Below, in pieces: positions 8,445-16,478 of a DNA stretch of 22,363 bases (position 1 is the stretch's first letter; the number at the start of each line of letters is the position of its first letter). The notes below the pieces were generated by a model. The model made no database searches. It saw nothing but the letters and a program-made list of their open reading frames with translations, and was not told the DNA's origin. Location: contig JAEXMB010000084.1 in NCBI GenBank assembly GCA_023444705.1, forward strand, positions 1-22,363. Reading direction: 5' to 3'. The stretch is from Pseudomonadota bacterium (lineage in GTDB: Bacteria; Pseudomonadota; Alphaproteobacteria; Micavibrionales; UBA2020). A program made the translations under genes and the position numbers.

Positions 8445-8478
8445 GCCCATAACCATAGCCCAGTTGGATGTTTTTGCA

Positions 8479-9249
8479 ATGACCGACGCGCCTGCCGCCG
8501 CTTTCGACCCCGCCCTGCACGGAAAAATGCCGCGCATTGCCTGCCTTGGCGTTGCACTGGCGGCGGGTGCCATCCATGCACTGGACGAGGCGCAGGCCCA
8601 TCACCTGCGCACGGTATTGCGCGTCGCCGATGGCGAAAGCGTGCGCGCCTTTAACGCGCAGGATGGCGAATGGCTGGCGCTGGCGCGGCATGCGGGCAAA
8701 CGCGGTGTCACCCTTGAAATCACAGCCTTGTTGCGTGCGCCGGTGGCGCTGCCCGACATCTGGCTGGTGGCGTCGCCGCTCAAGAAAGACGCGCTCGACA
8801 TGATGATCGAAAAGGCGAGCGAGCTTGGCGCCAGCCGCTTTGTGCCTGTCATTGCCGACCATACGGCGGTGCATCGCCTGAATGCCGAGCGCGCGCATGC
8901 ACAGGCAATTGATGCCGCCGAGCAGTGCGAGCGTTTTGACGTGATGGCGATCGACGATTTGCAGCCGCTGTCGCAATTGCTGGCGTACTGGCCACAGGAG
9001 CGCGCGCTTTACGTCGCGATCGAGCGCAGTGCGGCACAACCGTTCCTCAAGGCTTTGCGTGCAGAGGCACCGCCCGCGCAGATGGCGGTGCTGGTGGGGC
9101 CGGAAGGCGGATTTTCGCCCAAGGAGCGCGAGTACCTGCTGGCCCTGCCGTTTGTGGTCCCGGTTTCCCTCGGCGGCACGATTTTGCGCGCTGAAACCGC
9201 CGCCGTGGTGGCTTTGGGGCTGTTATGCGGCTTTTTACAGGCAAAATAA
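8479..9249 (+). CDS. rsmE: 16S rRNA (uracil-1498-N3)-methyltransferase
   Basis: RsmE methylates U1498 of 16S rRNA with S-adenosylmethionine in the decoding region of the 30S subunit. The protein is a SPOUT-class (trefoil-knot) enzyme. The N-terminal PUA-like part includes LDEAQAHHLRTVLR at about residues 35-48. The knot carries VGPEGGF at 206-212 and the C-terminal ILRAETAA at 235-242, both family signatures. AAEQCERF at 146-153 also fits. ATG at 8479 gives 256 residues. An alternative ATG at 8527 (MPRIACLG) gives 240 residues, closer to E. coli RsmE at 243, but the stretch between the two already has coding-like GC-rich third positions and a weak GGA precedes 8479, so I chose 8479 without certainty. 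gshA follows downstream on the same strand. Confidence 0.9.
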   Translation: MTDAPAAAFDPALHGKMPRIACLGVALAAGAIHALDEAQAHHLRTVLRVADGESVRAFNAQDGEWLALARHAGKRGVTLEITALLRAPVALPDIWLVASPLKKDALDMMIEKASELGASRFVPVIADHTAVHRLNAERAHAQAIDAAEQCERFDVMAIDDLQPLSQLLAYWPQERALYVAIERSAAQPFLKALRAEAPPAQMAVLVGPEGGFSPKEREYLLALPFVVPVSLGGTILRAETAAVVALGLLCGFLQAK

Positions 9250-9392
9250 GGCAAGAAAATTGCCTAAGCTGTTGTTTTTACAGTTATCATTTGACATAAA
9301 CATGTGAATTCGGCAGAGTAGGTGCAGAATTTCACCAGCTTGCCACTCCTGATTCTTTGAAAGTGGCGGCATATACAGGTTTGCGCCACGCC

Positions 9393-10859
9393 ATGTCATC
9401 GGCAGACACATCATCGGGCAAGGTCATCGCCAGCAAGGACGAGCTGGTGGCCTGGTTTGCGCAGGCCGCAACGCCCGACGCCCGACGCCTGATCGGCGTT
9501 GAACATGAAAAGCCGCCGTTTTACCTCGACGATCAGTCACCGGTGCCGTTCTTTAGCGAACGCGCGGACCGCGGCGGCGTCAGTGATTTTATCAATGTCA
9601 TGGTACGCGAACGCGGGTGGGACCCGGGCGTGCCTGAAAATGGCAACGTCGTCGACATCCATAAAGACAACGTCAACTGGACGTTCGAGCCCGGGTTACA
9701 GATGGAAACCGGCGGCGCGCCCCTGCGCAATGTGCATCAGATCGCGCGCGAAACCGACCGTGTGATCGGCGAGGCGCTGGCCGTTACGCAACGTCTTGGT
9801 TTTGGCCTGCTGGCAATGGGCTATCATCCCACGCACGACGGGCAGTCGCTGCCGCGCATGCCCAAGTCGCGCTATCATTTGATCCGCCAGTTCAGCAAGG
9901 CCAACGGCTATCTCACCGCGCCCGATATGATGAGCTGTACCTCGACCGTGCAGGTCAACCTCGGCTACACGTCCGAATCCGATATGGTCAAGATGCTGCG
10001 CGTCAGTCTGGCGTTGCAGCCTGTTGCCGCAGCACTGTTTGCGTCCTCGCCCTTCGCCAACGGGGCCGACACGCCCTATGACAGCTACCGCAGCGAGATC
10101 ATCCGCAACAACCTTGGCGGGCGTTACGGCTTTATGCTGCCCATCGCCTTTGACGAGGGCTTTGGCTATGAAATGTTCGTCGACTATGCCCTCAACAAAA
10201 TGCCGTTGATGGGCGTCTACAAGGGTAATGCCTTCCTTGATGCAGGCGGCAAGCATTTCGCGCAGTTTATCGACGGCAAGCTTGATATTTGCCCGGGGCA
10301 GCAGGCGACGCTGTCGGATTGGCAAAACCATCTCAATACCATCTGGTCCGAAGTGCGCCTGCGCCGCTTCCTTGAAATGCGCGGTGCGGATAACGGCCCG
10401 GCCGAGATGATCAAGGCGTTGCCAGCGCTATGGGTCGGATTGCTCTATGACCAGCAATCGCTTGACGATGCCTATACGATGGTGCGTGACTGGACGAACG
10501 AAGACCGCGAATACCTGCGCACGGCAACCCCGCGCCACGGCCTGCAGACCTCTTTCATGGGCACGACGGTACAGGGGATCGCCAAGAACATGCTGGTGAT
10601 CTCGCAGGCCGGCCTGCGCCGCCGCGGCGTACTGGACGCCAAAGGCAACGACGAAAGTCTGTATCTGGAACCGCTGCATGAAATCGCGCACAGCGGTTTG
10701 AATATCTCGCAACGCCTGAAGGCACGCCTGCAGGGCGAGTGGAACGGCGATGTACGCAAGGTGTTCGATACGATGAGCTACGCCAACGCGCCCAGCGTTC
10801 TGCGCGCCGCGCCCGCAGCGCAAACGGCGGCAACCCGCACGCCGCGCCGCGGCAAATAA
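9393..10859 (+). CDS. gshA: Glutamate-cysteine ligase, plant/alphaproteobacterial type
   Basis: The enzyme joins glutamate and cysteine with ATP to form gamma-glutamylcysteine, the first step of glutathione synthesis. The protein has 488 residues from ATG at 9393 (MSSADTSSGK). Family motifs visible are the N-terminal IGVEHEKPPF, the GNVVDIHKDNVNWTFEPGLQMETGG region typical of the plant-like class (seen around residues 87-111), GYHPTHDG, and the central TSTVQVNLGY. A TTG at 9357 would extend the protein by 12 residues but has no ribosome-binding site or family support. No strong Shine-Dalgarno precedes 9393 either, so the exact start is uncertain. A TTGACA at 9291-9296 in the 143-base gap from rsmE could be a -35 element, with only a poor -10 near 9315. 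The convergent MAPEG gene ends 12 bases downstream and no terminator is seen. Confidence 0.92.
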   Translation: MSSADTSSGKVIASKDELVAWFAQAATPDARRLIGVEHEKPPFYLDDQSPVPFFSERADRGGVSDFINVMVRERGWDPGVPENGNVVDIHKDNVNWTFEPGLQMETGGAPLRNVHQIARETDRVIGEALAVTQRLGFGLLAMGYHPTHDGQSLPRMPKSRYHLIRQFSKANGYLTAPDMMSCTSTVQVNLGYTSESDMVKMLRVSLALQPVAAALFASSPFANGADTPYDSYRSEIIRNNLGGRYGFMLPIAFDEGFGYEMFVDYALNKMPLMGVYKGNAFLDAGGKHFAQFIDGKLDICPGQQATLSDWQNHLNTIWSEVRLRRFLEMRGADNGPAEMIKALPALWVGLLYDQQSLDDAYTMVRDWTNEDREYLRTATPRHGLQTSFMGTTVQGIAKNMLVISQAGLRRRGVLDAKGNDESLYLEPLHEIAHSGLNISQRLKARLQGEWNGDVRKVFDTMSYANAPSVLRAAPAAQTAATRTPRRGK

Positions 10860-10871
10860 CCAGTCCTGAAA

Positions 10872-11267
10872 TTAGAATACGATGTCGAAACTGCTGGCCG
10901 CGCAGAGCAGGCTTGCGATCACGATATTGGCCCAGATGATGCGTGTGCCAAGACGACGCAGCGGGCTTTTGCCCGAAGGGTCGCGCAGACCCTTGAGGTG
11001 CGCCAGACGCCCCGCAATCAAGGTCAGGCCCAGCGCGTGCATGATGACAGGGGCGGTGCCTTGCGTTTCGGCGATCAGCATCAGCAGCAGGGCAATAGGC
11101 GTATATTCCACCACATGCGCGACGGCGCGGGTGACGGCTGCCATCTCGCTATGGCCATCTTCCTGCATGCGCGTATTTTGATATTTATCGCGCAGGGCGA
11201 CAACGCGCCATTGCAGACCAACCAGAATAAGAGCGCAGAGCGCGGCATAAAGCGGTGTGACAGCCAT
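10872..11267 (-). CDS. MAPEG-family integral membrane protein
   Basis: The 131-residue protein fits the MAPEG family (membrane-associated proteins in eicosanoid and glutathione metabolism) in length and four-helix layout. Helices lie at about 4-20 (LYAALCALILVGLQW), 51-65 (YTPIALLLMLIAET), 72-88 (VIMHALGLTLIAG) and 109-128. RAVAHVVEYTP before helix 2 matches the conserved Rxxx-N/H-xxExxP stretch, with His where many members have Asn. GRLAHLKGL follows helix 3. A strong GGGGGAA sits about 4 bases before the ATG at 11267. It is convergent with gshA. Characterised MAPEG proteins are glutathione transferases or peroxidases, so a link to glutathione made by the neighbour is plausible but inferred. 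Bacterial members of this short kind are mostly uncharacterised. Confidence 0.82.
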   Translation of the reverse strand: MAVTPLYAALCALILVGLQWRVVALRDKYQNTRMQEDGHSEMAAVTRAVAHVVEYTPIALLLMLIAETQGTAPVIMHALGLTLIAGRLAHLKGLRDPSGKSPLRRLGTRIIWANIVIASLLCAASSFDIVF

Positions 11268-11331
11268 GATTTCCCCCGTCGATATAATCCCGCACCAAGT
11301 ATAGCGCGTTTTGGCCGCAGGGGGAGATGGT

Positions 11332-11823
11332 TTATCGCAGTTTGAACTTGTTGGCCCTGTCGCGGTTTTGGCCATAAGCGCTGTTTTCAAGCGCCTGCTG
11401 GCGCGCGGCGGGGTCGGAGAAGGCCGACAGGCGCGCAAATGCGTCGCTTGCAGGGCTGGCATGGTCGAGCGCGGCCCATTTGAAATGATCGCGCAAAGTT
11501 GTGCTGGCGCCCGCAGCCAGCAGGCGCTCGATCACGGGCAGGTTGTCGCTTTTGGCGGCGGCGTACATCAATGCCGTCTTGCCGTTATGGGCATTGACGG
11601 CATCCACGGCGGCGCTACGCGACAGCAGGTATTCGATATCTTCCAGATGGCCGTTTTCGGCGGCGAACATCAGCGCTGTCTTGCCGGTATCGGGGCAGGG
11701 GGTGTTGATGGCGGCCCCGCTCCACAGCCAGATATCCCACAGGTCCGGCGACGGGCGCGAACGCGACAGCGCGGCAGCGAGTGCTGCCTGTGCGTCGTCT
11801 TTGGCCATCATCGTACCGGGCAT
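11332..11823 (-). CDS. Small ankyrin-repeat protein (second of a tandem pair)
   Basis: This 163-residue protein has two clear ankyrin repeats and a degenerate third. TGKTALMFAAENGHLEDIEYLL at 46-67 and NGKTALMYAAAKSDNLPVIERLLAAGA at 80-106 follow the G-TALM-AA consensus. The third, about 111-123, reads RDHFKWAALDHAS. The C-terminus ends in a basic NKFKLR. No signal peptide or membrane helix is seen, so a cytoplasmic protein-binding role is expected; the partner is unknown. ATG at 11823 has AGGT 5 bases upstream; internal ATGs at 11811 and 11808 are possible. The gene starts 20 bases after the other ankyrin gene stops, so both are probably on one mRNA. Confidence 0.82.
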   Translation of the reverse strand: MPGTMMAKDDAQAALAAALSRSRPSPDLWDIWLWSGAAINTPCPDTGKTALMFAAENGHLEDIEYLLSRSAAVDAVNAHNGKTALMYAAAKSDNLPVIERLLAAGASTTLRDHFKWAALDHASPASDAFARLSAFSDPAARQQALENSAYGQNRDRANKFKLR

Positions 11824-11843
11824 GTGGGACCTGTTCCTGGCTG

Positions 11844-12281
11844 TTAGCGCACGATGCGCAGTTGCACCGACGGACGGCGCGAGGAAACGCGCAGCTCGAC
11901 AGCGTTATCGTGCAGTTTTTTCGCTGCGTCGTCGAATTGACGGCGCAGATAGGTGACCGCACGCACAAGTTCGCGCGCGATGTGCGCATGTCCGTGATCG
12001 GCGGCCAACGACATGGCGGTGATGCCGTCATGATCGCGCGCCACTTGCGGGCAAGCGCCGCAGGACAGCAGGTAGTTCACCTTGTCAGCAGAACCGCTTT
12101 TGGCGGCGATCATCAGCGGCGTATAGCCGTCGGCGTCGAAGGCGTTGATGTTGGCGCCCATCATCAGCAGTTCGTTGATGATGCGCGGGTCTAACAGACC
12201 ATTGTCGCCACACGACTCTTGAAGTGCGGCGGTCGCCTTATCGGCGAGAGCGTAGTTGGGTATCATGGTGATTTTCTTCAT
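11844..12281 (-). CDS. Small ankyrin-repeat protein (first of a tandem pair)
   Basis: From ATG at 12281 the protein has 145 residues. It contains ankyrin repeats at about residues 52-84 (DGYTPLMIAAKSGSADKVNYLL) and 85-115 (DGITAMSLAADHGHAHIARELV), preceded by a degenerate one containing ELLMMGANINAFDAD. A C-terminal helical, charged tail (RRQFDDAAKKLHDNAVELR) follows. In-frame starts at 12302 and 12266 are alternatives; GAGAG lies about 5 bases before 12281. Cysteines occur in LLSCGACP. The neighbouring downstream gene encodes another ankyrin protein 20 bases away, suggesting duplication of a repeat module. Target and function are unknown. Confidence 0.8.
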   Translation of the reverse strand: MKKITMIPNYALADKATAALQESCGDNGLLDPRIINELLMMGANINAFDADGYTPLMIAAKSGSADKVNYLLSCGACPQVARDHDGITAMSLAADHGHAHIARELVRAVTYLRRQFDDAAKKLHDNAVELRVSSRRPSVQLRIVR

Positions 12282-12411
12282 ACTTTCTCTCAACAGCCGC
12301 AACCGAAATGGCGGGGGCTTTTGAGGTGAGGTACGTTAGGCCCGCCCCGCCGAGTCTGTCAAGCGGGTGCCATAAAAAACACGCAAATGTATTAATTTCA
12401 GCGGCTTGGTA

Positions 12412-13848
12412 TCAGGTTTGCGTGCCGCCGACGGTCAGGCCGTCGATGCGCAGGGTGGGTTGGCCCACGCCGACGGGCACGCTTTGGCCGTCCTTGCCGC
12501 AGGTGCCGATACCGGGGTCAAGGGCCATGTCGTTGCCGATCATGCTGACCTTGGTCAGGCAATCGGGGCCATTGCCGATCAGGGTTGCGCCTTTGACAGC
12601 GGCTCCCACCTTGCCGTCTTCGATCAGATAGGCTTCCGATGCCGAAAAGACGAACTTGCCCGAAGTGATGTCGACCTGGCCACCGCCAAAATTCACGGCA
12701 TAAATGCCGCGTTTGACGGAGGTGACGATTTCATCCGGCGTGTGGTTGCCGTTGAGCATGACAGTATTGGTCATGCGCGGCAGGATGGGGTCGGCATAAG
12801 ACTCGCGCCTGCCGCTGCCGGTTGATTGCGTGCCCATCAGGCGCGCGTTCATGCGGTCTTGCAGGTAGCCGACCAGCTTGCCGTCCTCGATCAGCACATT
12901 ACGTTGCGTGGGCGTGCCTTCGTCGTCGATGCTCAGCGACCCGCGGCGTTCGGCCAGCGTGCCGTCGTCAACAACGGTGACGCCTTTGCTTGCGACCTGC
13001 TGGCCGATCAGGCCGGAAAACGCCGAGGTGCCCTTGCGGTTGAAGTCGCCTTCAAGGCCGTGACCGATCGCCTCGTGCAGCAAAATGCCGGGCCAGCCGT
13101 TGCCAAGCACCACGGTCATCTCGCCCGCAGGGGCTTCGATGCTGTCAAGGTTGACTTCGGCCTGACGGAAAGCCTCGTCCACGGCAGCTTTCCATGTGGC
13201 TTCGTCAAACAGCTTGTCGTAGCCGTAGCGCCCGCCAAGACCGTGATAGCCGTCTTCCATACGCTGGCCGTTGTCGAGATAAACCGACACGCTCAGGCGC
13301 ACCAGCGGGCGCACGTCGCCGCGGCGCTCGCCACCCGCGCGCAGGATCTCGACCGCTTTCCACGATGCGGCCAGCTGTATCGATACCTGCTTGACGCGGC
13401 TGTCCTTGGCGCGCGCATAGGCGTCGATGTTTTGCAGCAATTTGATTTTCTGCTCGAACGGCACGCCGCCGATGGGGTTGTTGTCGCTGTACAAATGCAC
13501 GTTGGTGCGGCGTGGCGCGAGGTCCATCGTGCCGGTGTATCCCGCCTGTACGGCGCGCACGGTATCGGCGGCGCGCTTGAGCGCGGCTTCGCTGAGGTCA
13601 GACGCATGGGCATAGCCAAACGTCTCGCCCTCAACCGCGCGCAGGCCAAAGCCGCGGTCGGTGTCGTAGGAGGAGCTTTTGAGACGGCCGTCTTCCCAGT
13701 TGAAAAACTCCGACTGCACGTATTCAAGATACAGCTCGCCATCGTCCGCGCTGGTCAGGCTGTCGTCGACGATGCGCTGGGTGGCGTCGCTATCAAGCCC
13801 CGTTTGGGCATAGAAAAGATCCTGTTGCGTCGTCAGGCTGGCAGACAT
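12412..13848 (-). CDS. tldD: TldD metalloprotease (microcin/antitoxin processing)
   Basis: TldD acts in the cytoplasm, usually as a heterodimer with TldE (PmbA), to cleave peptides such as microcin B17 precursor and the CcdA antitoxin. The protein has 478 residues, near the 481 of E. coli TldD. The zinc motif HEAIGH lies at 258-263, followed by GLEGDFNRKG. A C-terminal GTCGKDGQ near residue 440 carries the cysteine expected as third zinc ligand. Other signatures are SSSYDTDRGFGLRAV at 58-72 and NFGGGQVDITSGKFVFSASEAY. GAAAGGA is 8 bases before the ATG at 13848. No tldE gene is present here, as is usual when the partner is encoded elsewhere. It is divergent from an unrecognised gene at 13958. 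Confidence 0.94.
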   Translation of the reverse strand: MSASLTTQQDLFYAQTGLDSDATQRIVDDSLTSADDGELYLEYVQSEFFNWEDGRLKSSSYDTDRGFGLRAVEGETFGYAHASDLSEAALKRAADTVRAVQAGYTGTMDLAPRRTNVHLYSDNNPIGGVPFEQKIKLLQNIDAYARAKDSRVKQVSIQLAASWKAVEILRAGGERRGDVRPLVRLSVSVYLDNGQRMEDGYHGLGGRYGYDKLFDEATWKAAVDEAFRQAEVNLDSIEAPAGEMTVVLGNGWPGILLHEAIGHGLEGDFNRKGTSAFSGLIGQQVASKGVTVVDDGTLAERRGSLSIDDEGTPTQRNVLIEDGKLVGYLQDRMNARLMGTQSTGSGRRESYADPILPRMTNTVMLNGNHTPDEIVTSVKRGIYAVNFGGGQVDITSGKFVFSASEAYLIEDGKVGAAVKGATLIGNGPDCLTKVSMIGNDMALDPGIGTCGKDGQSVPVGVGQPTLRIDGLTVGGTQT

Positions 13849-13921
13849 GGGGGCGATCCTTTCGGGTTACTGCATTTCAGTTAGGGTTTTATCACAGCAA
13901 TTCAATGTGTTCACGCAGGGA

Positions 13922-13949
13922 TTGACCCCTGACGTTGATTATGTATATT
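13922..13949 (+). promoter_or_regulatory. Promoter for the 256-aa unknown gene, implying a leaderless mRNA
   Basis: TTGACC (13922-13927), 16-base spacer, TATATT (13944-13949). The ATG is only 8 bases beyond the -10, so transcription would start at or within a base or two of the start codon. No Shine-Dalgarno is present before this ATG, which agrees with a leaderless message. Confidence 0.6.
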
Positions 13950-13957
13950 TATCAACC

Positions 13958-14728
13958 ATGAATTTGCCGCCCAATATCGCCGCGCTGACCGAAGACCCGA
14001 TGGTTGTCGATACCGTCGAGGTGCTGGTTGCGTTTTTCGGGCGCGAGGATATCGCGTTCGAGGGCGCCAACCTGCATACGGCACAGGTGCTGGCCGATGC
14101 CGATGCGCTGACGCCGCAAGGGCTGGCGGCGTTGCTGCTGACGGCGCATATGGACATCGCCGACGTCAATGATAATGCCGAAAGCCTGCCCGAGGCGGTA
14201 GTTGCTTCGGCGATGGCGTTCCTGCAGCCTTTGCCCGCCGACGGGCGCGTGCGTGATTTGCAGGACCAGATGCTGATGCCCGATACCACTGCGGCCATGT
14301 TGCATCAGGCGGTCTTCCTGCAGCGCCTGCGCGAAACGCGCGGCTGCCTGTGCGACAAGAACGGGCAGCCTTATGACGACGACAGCCTGCAGGTGCAGTT
14401 CTATATGCAGGCGCAGCTTTATATCGGCGTGGTGTCGTCGATGTCCGGCGACGACAATATCGCGCGCTTTGCACAGCCATTTCTGCGCTTGTGTGCGCGC
14501 GAGGCGGATGCGCATCTTGATACCGTCTGCAAGCTGAGCAACCAGTACATCAGCGGCGTTGGCCATGCCGCGATGGAGATGACCGATACGCTGTCGCATT
14601 TCAAGGCGCGCGTGCAGGGGTATCAAAGCGCGTATGAGGCCCGCAAAGCGGCGGAGGCCGCGGCCATCGACAGCCGCGCGCGCCTGCAGGCGCGGATGCA
14701 AACGGGCGCGCACCGCTTCAAGTTGTAA
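13958..14728 (+). CDS. Unrecognised 256-aa soluble protein with helical C-terminus
   Basis: I do not recognise this protein. From ATG at 13958 (MNLPPNIAAL) it has 256 residues, no signal peptide and no membrane helix. The first 100 residues are acidic and contain FFGREDIAFEGANLHTAQVLADAD-type sequence. A middle segment has a CLCDKNG with two cysteines (about 129-131), a possible metal or disulfide site. The last ~45 residues (ARVQGYQSAYEARKAAEAAA onward) are Ala/Arg/Glu-rich and likely a long helix or coiled coil, ending HRFKL. GC-rich third positions match its neighbours, so it does not look recently acquired. It is divergent from tldD and closed by a terminator, so it is probably transcribed alone. 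An upstream non-ATG extension to 13847 would overlap the tldD start and is rejected. Confidence 0.75.
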   Translation: MNLPPNIAALTEDPMVVDTVEVLVAFFGREDIAFEGANLHTAQVLADADALTPQGLAALLLTAHMDIADVNDNAESLPEAVVASAMAFLQPLPADGRVRDLQDQMLMPDTTAAMLHQAVFLQRLRETRGCLCDKNGQPYDDDSLQVQFYMQAQLYIGVVSSMSGDDNIARFAQPFLRLCAREADAHLDTVCKLSNQYISGVGHAAMEMTDTLSHFKARVQGYQSAYEARKAAEAAAIDSRARLQARMQTGAHRFKL

Positions 14729-14752
14729 AATACATTCAATATCAAATGCTTG

Positions 14753-14773
14753 GGGTGGCATTGCCGCCCTTTT
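14753..14773 (+). terminator. Probable Rho-independent terminator after the 256-aa unknown gene
   Basis: GGGTGGC (14753-14759) pairs with GCCGCCC (14763-14769), with one G-U pair and an ATT loop, followed by TTTT. Confidence 0.6.
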
Positions 14774-14792
14774 AACCGCTGGCGGTTTGCGC

Positions 14793-14798
14793 TAGACT
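14793..14798 (+). promoter_or_regulatory. Candidate -10 element for mccB
   Basis: TAGACT inside GCGCTAGACTGA, 34 bases before the mccB ATG. It resembles the CTAGAAT before gdhB. No good -35 lies at 16-18 bases upstream (only TTTTAA in the terminator tail), so support is weak. Confidence 0.3.
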
Positions 14799-14832
14799 GA
14801 TGCCCGTTCTTGACCATACGGGAGTTTCTTGC

Positions 14833-16440
14833 ATGACCGCGCTTGCCAGCCGCATCAGCACCAGCAGCGATGATTTTGCCGCCAATACCGCCGCGATGGA
14901 GGCACTGGTCGCCGACCTGCGCGACAAGCTTGGTGTCATCTCGCTGGGCGGGGATGAAACCGCGCGCGCCAAGCACCTCGCACGCGGCAAGATGTTGCCG
15001 CGCGACCGCGTTAAAAACCTGCTGGATGCCGGGTCGCCGTGTCTGGAATTTTCCGCCTTTGCAGGGCACGAGGTCTATGACGACAAGGTGCCGGCCGCGG
15101 GCATTATCACTGGTATTGGCCGCGTCAGCGGGCAGGAATGCGTGATCGTCGCCAACGATGCCACCGTCAAGGGCGGTACCTATTATCCGCTCACCGTCAA
15201 AAAGCATCTGCGCGCACAGGAAATTGCGGCACAGAACAACCTGCCCTGCATCTATCTGGTCGACAGCGGTGGGGCGTTTTTGCCGCGTCAGGACGAAGTC
15301 TTTCCCGACAAGGAACACTTTGGCCGCATCTTCTACAATCAGGCCACGATGTCCGCACAGGGCATTCCGCAAATCGCCGCTGTGATGGGCAGTTGCACGG
15401 CGGGCGGCGCCTATGTGCCCGCGATGTCGGATGAATCTGTGATCGTCAAAAATCAGGGCACGATCTTTCTGGGTGGCCCGCCGCTGGTCAAGGCCGCGAC
15501 GGGCGAGGAAGTCAGCGCCGAAGACCTCGGCGGTGCCGACGTGCATTGCCGCCTGTCCGGCGTGACCGACCATTACGCGCAAAACGACGGCCACGCGCTT
15601 GAAACCGTGCGCCGCATCGTGGGCAACCTCAACCGCAAGAAGCCCGACCAGATCGTCCTGCGCGACGTCGCGCCCCCTAAATACGACACGAAAGAGCTGT
15701 ACGGTCTGATCCCGTCGGACCTGCGCAAACCCTATGACGTGCGCGAGGTGATCGCACGCATCGTCGACAACAGCGACTTTGACGAATTCAAAAAGCTGTA
15801 CGGCGAAACGCTGGTCTGCGGCTTTGCGCATATTTACGGCATGCCTGTCGGCATCATCGCCAACAACGGCATCCTGTTCAGCGAAAGCGCGCTTAAAGGC
15901 GCGCATTTCGTCGAACTGTGCTGCCAGCGCAAGATCCCGCTGGTCTTCCTGCAAAACATCACCGGATTTATGGTGGGCCGCAAGTACGAGAGCGGCGGCA
16001 TCGCCAAGGACGGCGCCAAGCTGGTACATGCGGTATCATGCGCGCAGGTACCCAAGCTGACCGTGCTGATCGGCGGGTCGTTCGGTGCGGGCAACTACGG
16101 CATGTGCGGCCGTGCCTTCAATCCGCGCTTTATGTGGAGCTGGCCCAACAGCCGCATTTCGGTGATGGGCGGGGAGCAAGCCGCCAGCGTGCTGGCGCAG
16201 GTCAAAAAAGACGCGATGGCCGCCAAGGGCCAGCAGTGGCCGCAAGCCGAGGAAGACGCCTTTAAAAAGCCGATCCGCGAGCAATACGAACATCAGGGCC
16301 ACCCGTATTACGCCAGTGCGCGCCTGTGGGATGATGGCATCATCGACCCCGCCGATACGCGCATGGTGCTGGGCCTGTCGCTGGCCGCAGCCCTGAACGC
16401 ACCCATCGACGACGCCAAATTCGGCGTCTTCAGGATGTAG
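14833..16440 (+). CDS. mccB: Methylcrotonyl-CoA carboxylase beta (carboxyltransferase) subunit
   Basis: The subunit transfers carboxylate from carboxybiotin to 3-methylcrotonyl-CoA, giving 3-methylglutaconyl-CoA in leucine breakdown. The 535-residue length equals the usual MccB/LiuB size. Two crotonase-fold carboxyltransferase halves are visible. The N-half holds VDSGGAFLPRQDEVFPDKEHFG near 143-164 and GSCTAGGAYVPAMSDE at 186-201. The C-half holds the oxyanion segment GGSFGAGNYGMCGRAF at 414-429. The SGGAFLP and AGGAYVP wording is typical of the methylcrotonyl rather than propionyl enzyme; geranyl-CoA carboxylase is the main alternative. The start at 14833 has GGGAG 8 bases upstream; an earlier ATG at 14800 is unlikely. 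The hydratase for the product lies 38 bases downstream. The biotin-bearing partner gene begins only at 21848. Confidence 0.93.
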   Translation: MTALASRISTSSDDFAANTAAMEALVADLRDKLGVISLGGDETARAKHLARGKMLPRDRVKNLLDAGSPCLEFSAFAGHEVYDDKVPAAGIITGIGRVSGQECVIVANDATVKGGTYYPLTVKKHLRAQEIAAQNNLPCIYLVDSGGAFLPRQDEVFPDKEHFGRIFYNQATMSAQGIPQIAAVMGSCTAGGAYVPAMSDESVIVKNQGTIFLGGPPLVKAATGEEVSAEDLGGADVHCRLSGVTDHYAQNDGHALETVRRIVGNLNRKKPDQIVLRDVAPPKYDTKELYGLIPSDLRKPYDVREVIARIVDNSDFDEFKKLYGETLVCGFAHIYGMPVGIIANNGILFSESALKGAHFVELCCQRKIPLVFLQNITGFMVGRKYESGGIAKDGAKLVHAVSCAQVPKLTVLIGGSFGAGNYGMCGRAFNPRFMWSWPNSRISVMGGEQAASVLAQVKKDAMAAKGQQWPQAEEDAFKKPIREQYEHQGHPYYASARLWDDGIIDPADTRMVLGLSLAAALNAPIDDAKFGVFRM

Positions 16441-16478
16441 GCGGCATGCATCTTTCATATGACGACAAGGAATAAACC

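Noticed and set aside
12826..13884. A 352-codon plus-strand frame opposite tldD
   Set aside because: tldD has a zinc motif and full-length family match; the opposite frame is unstructured.
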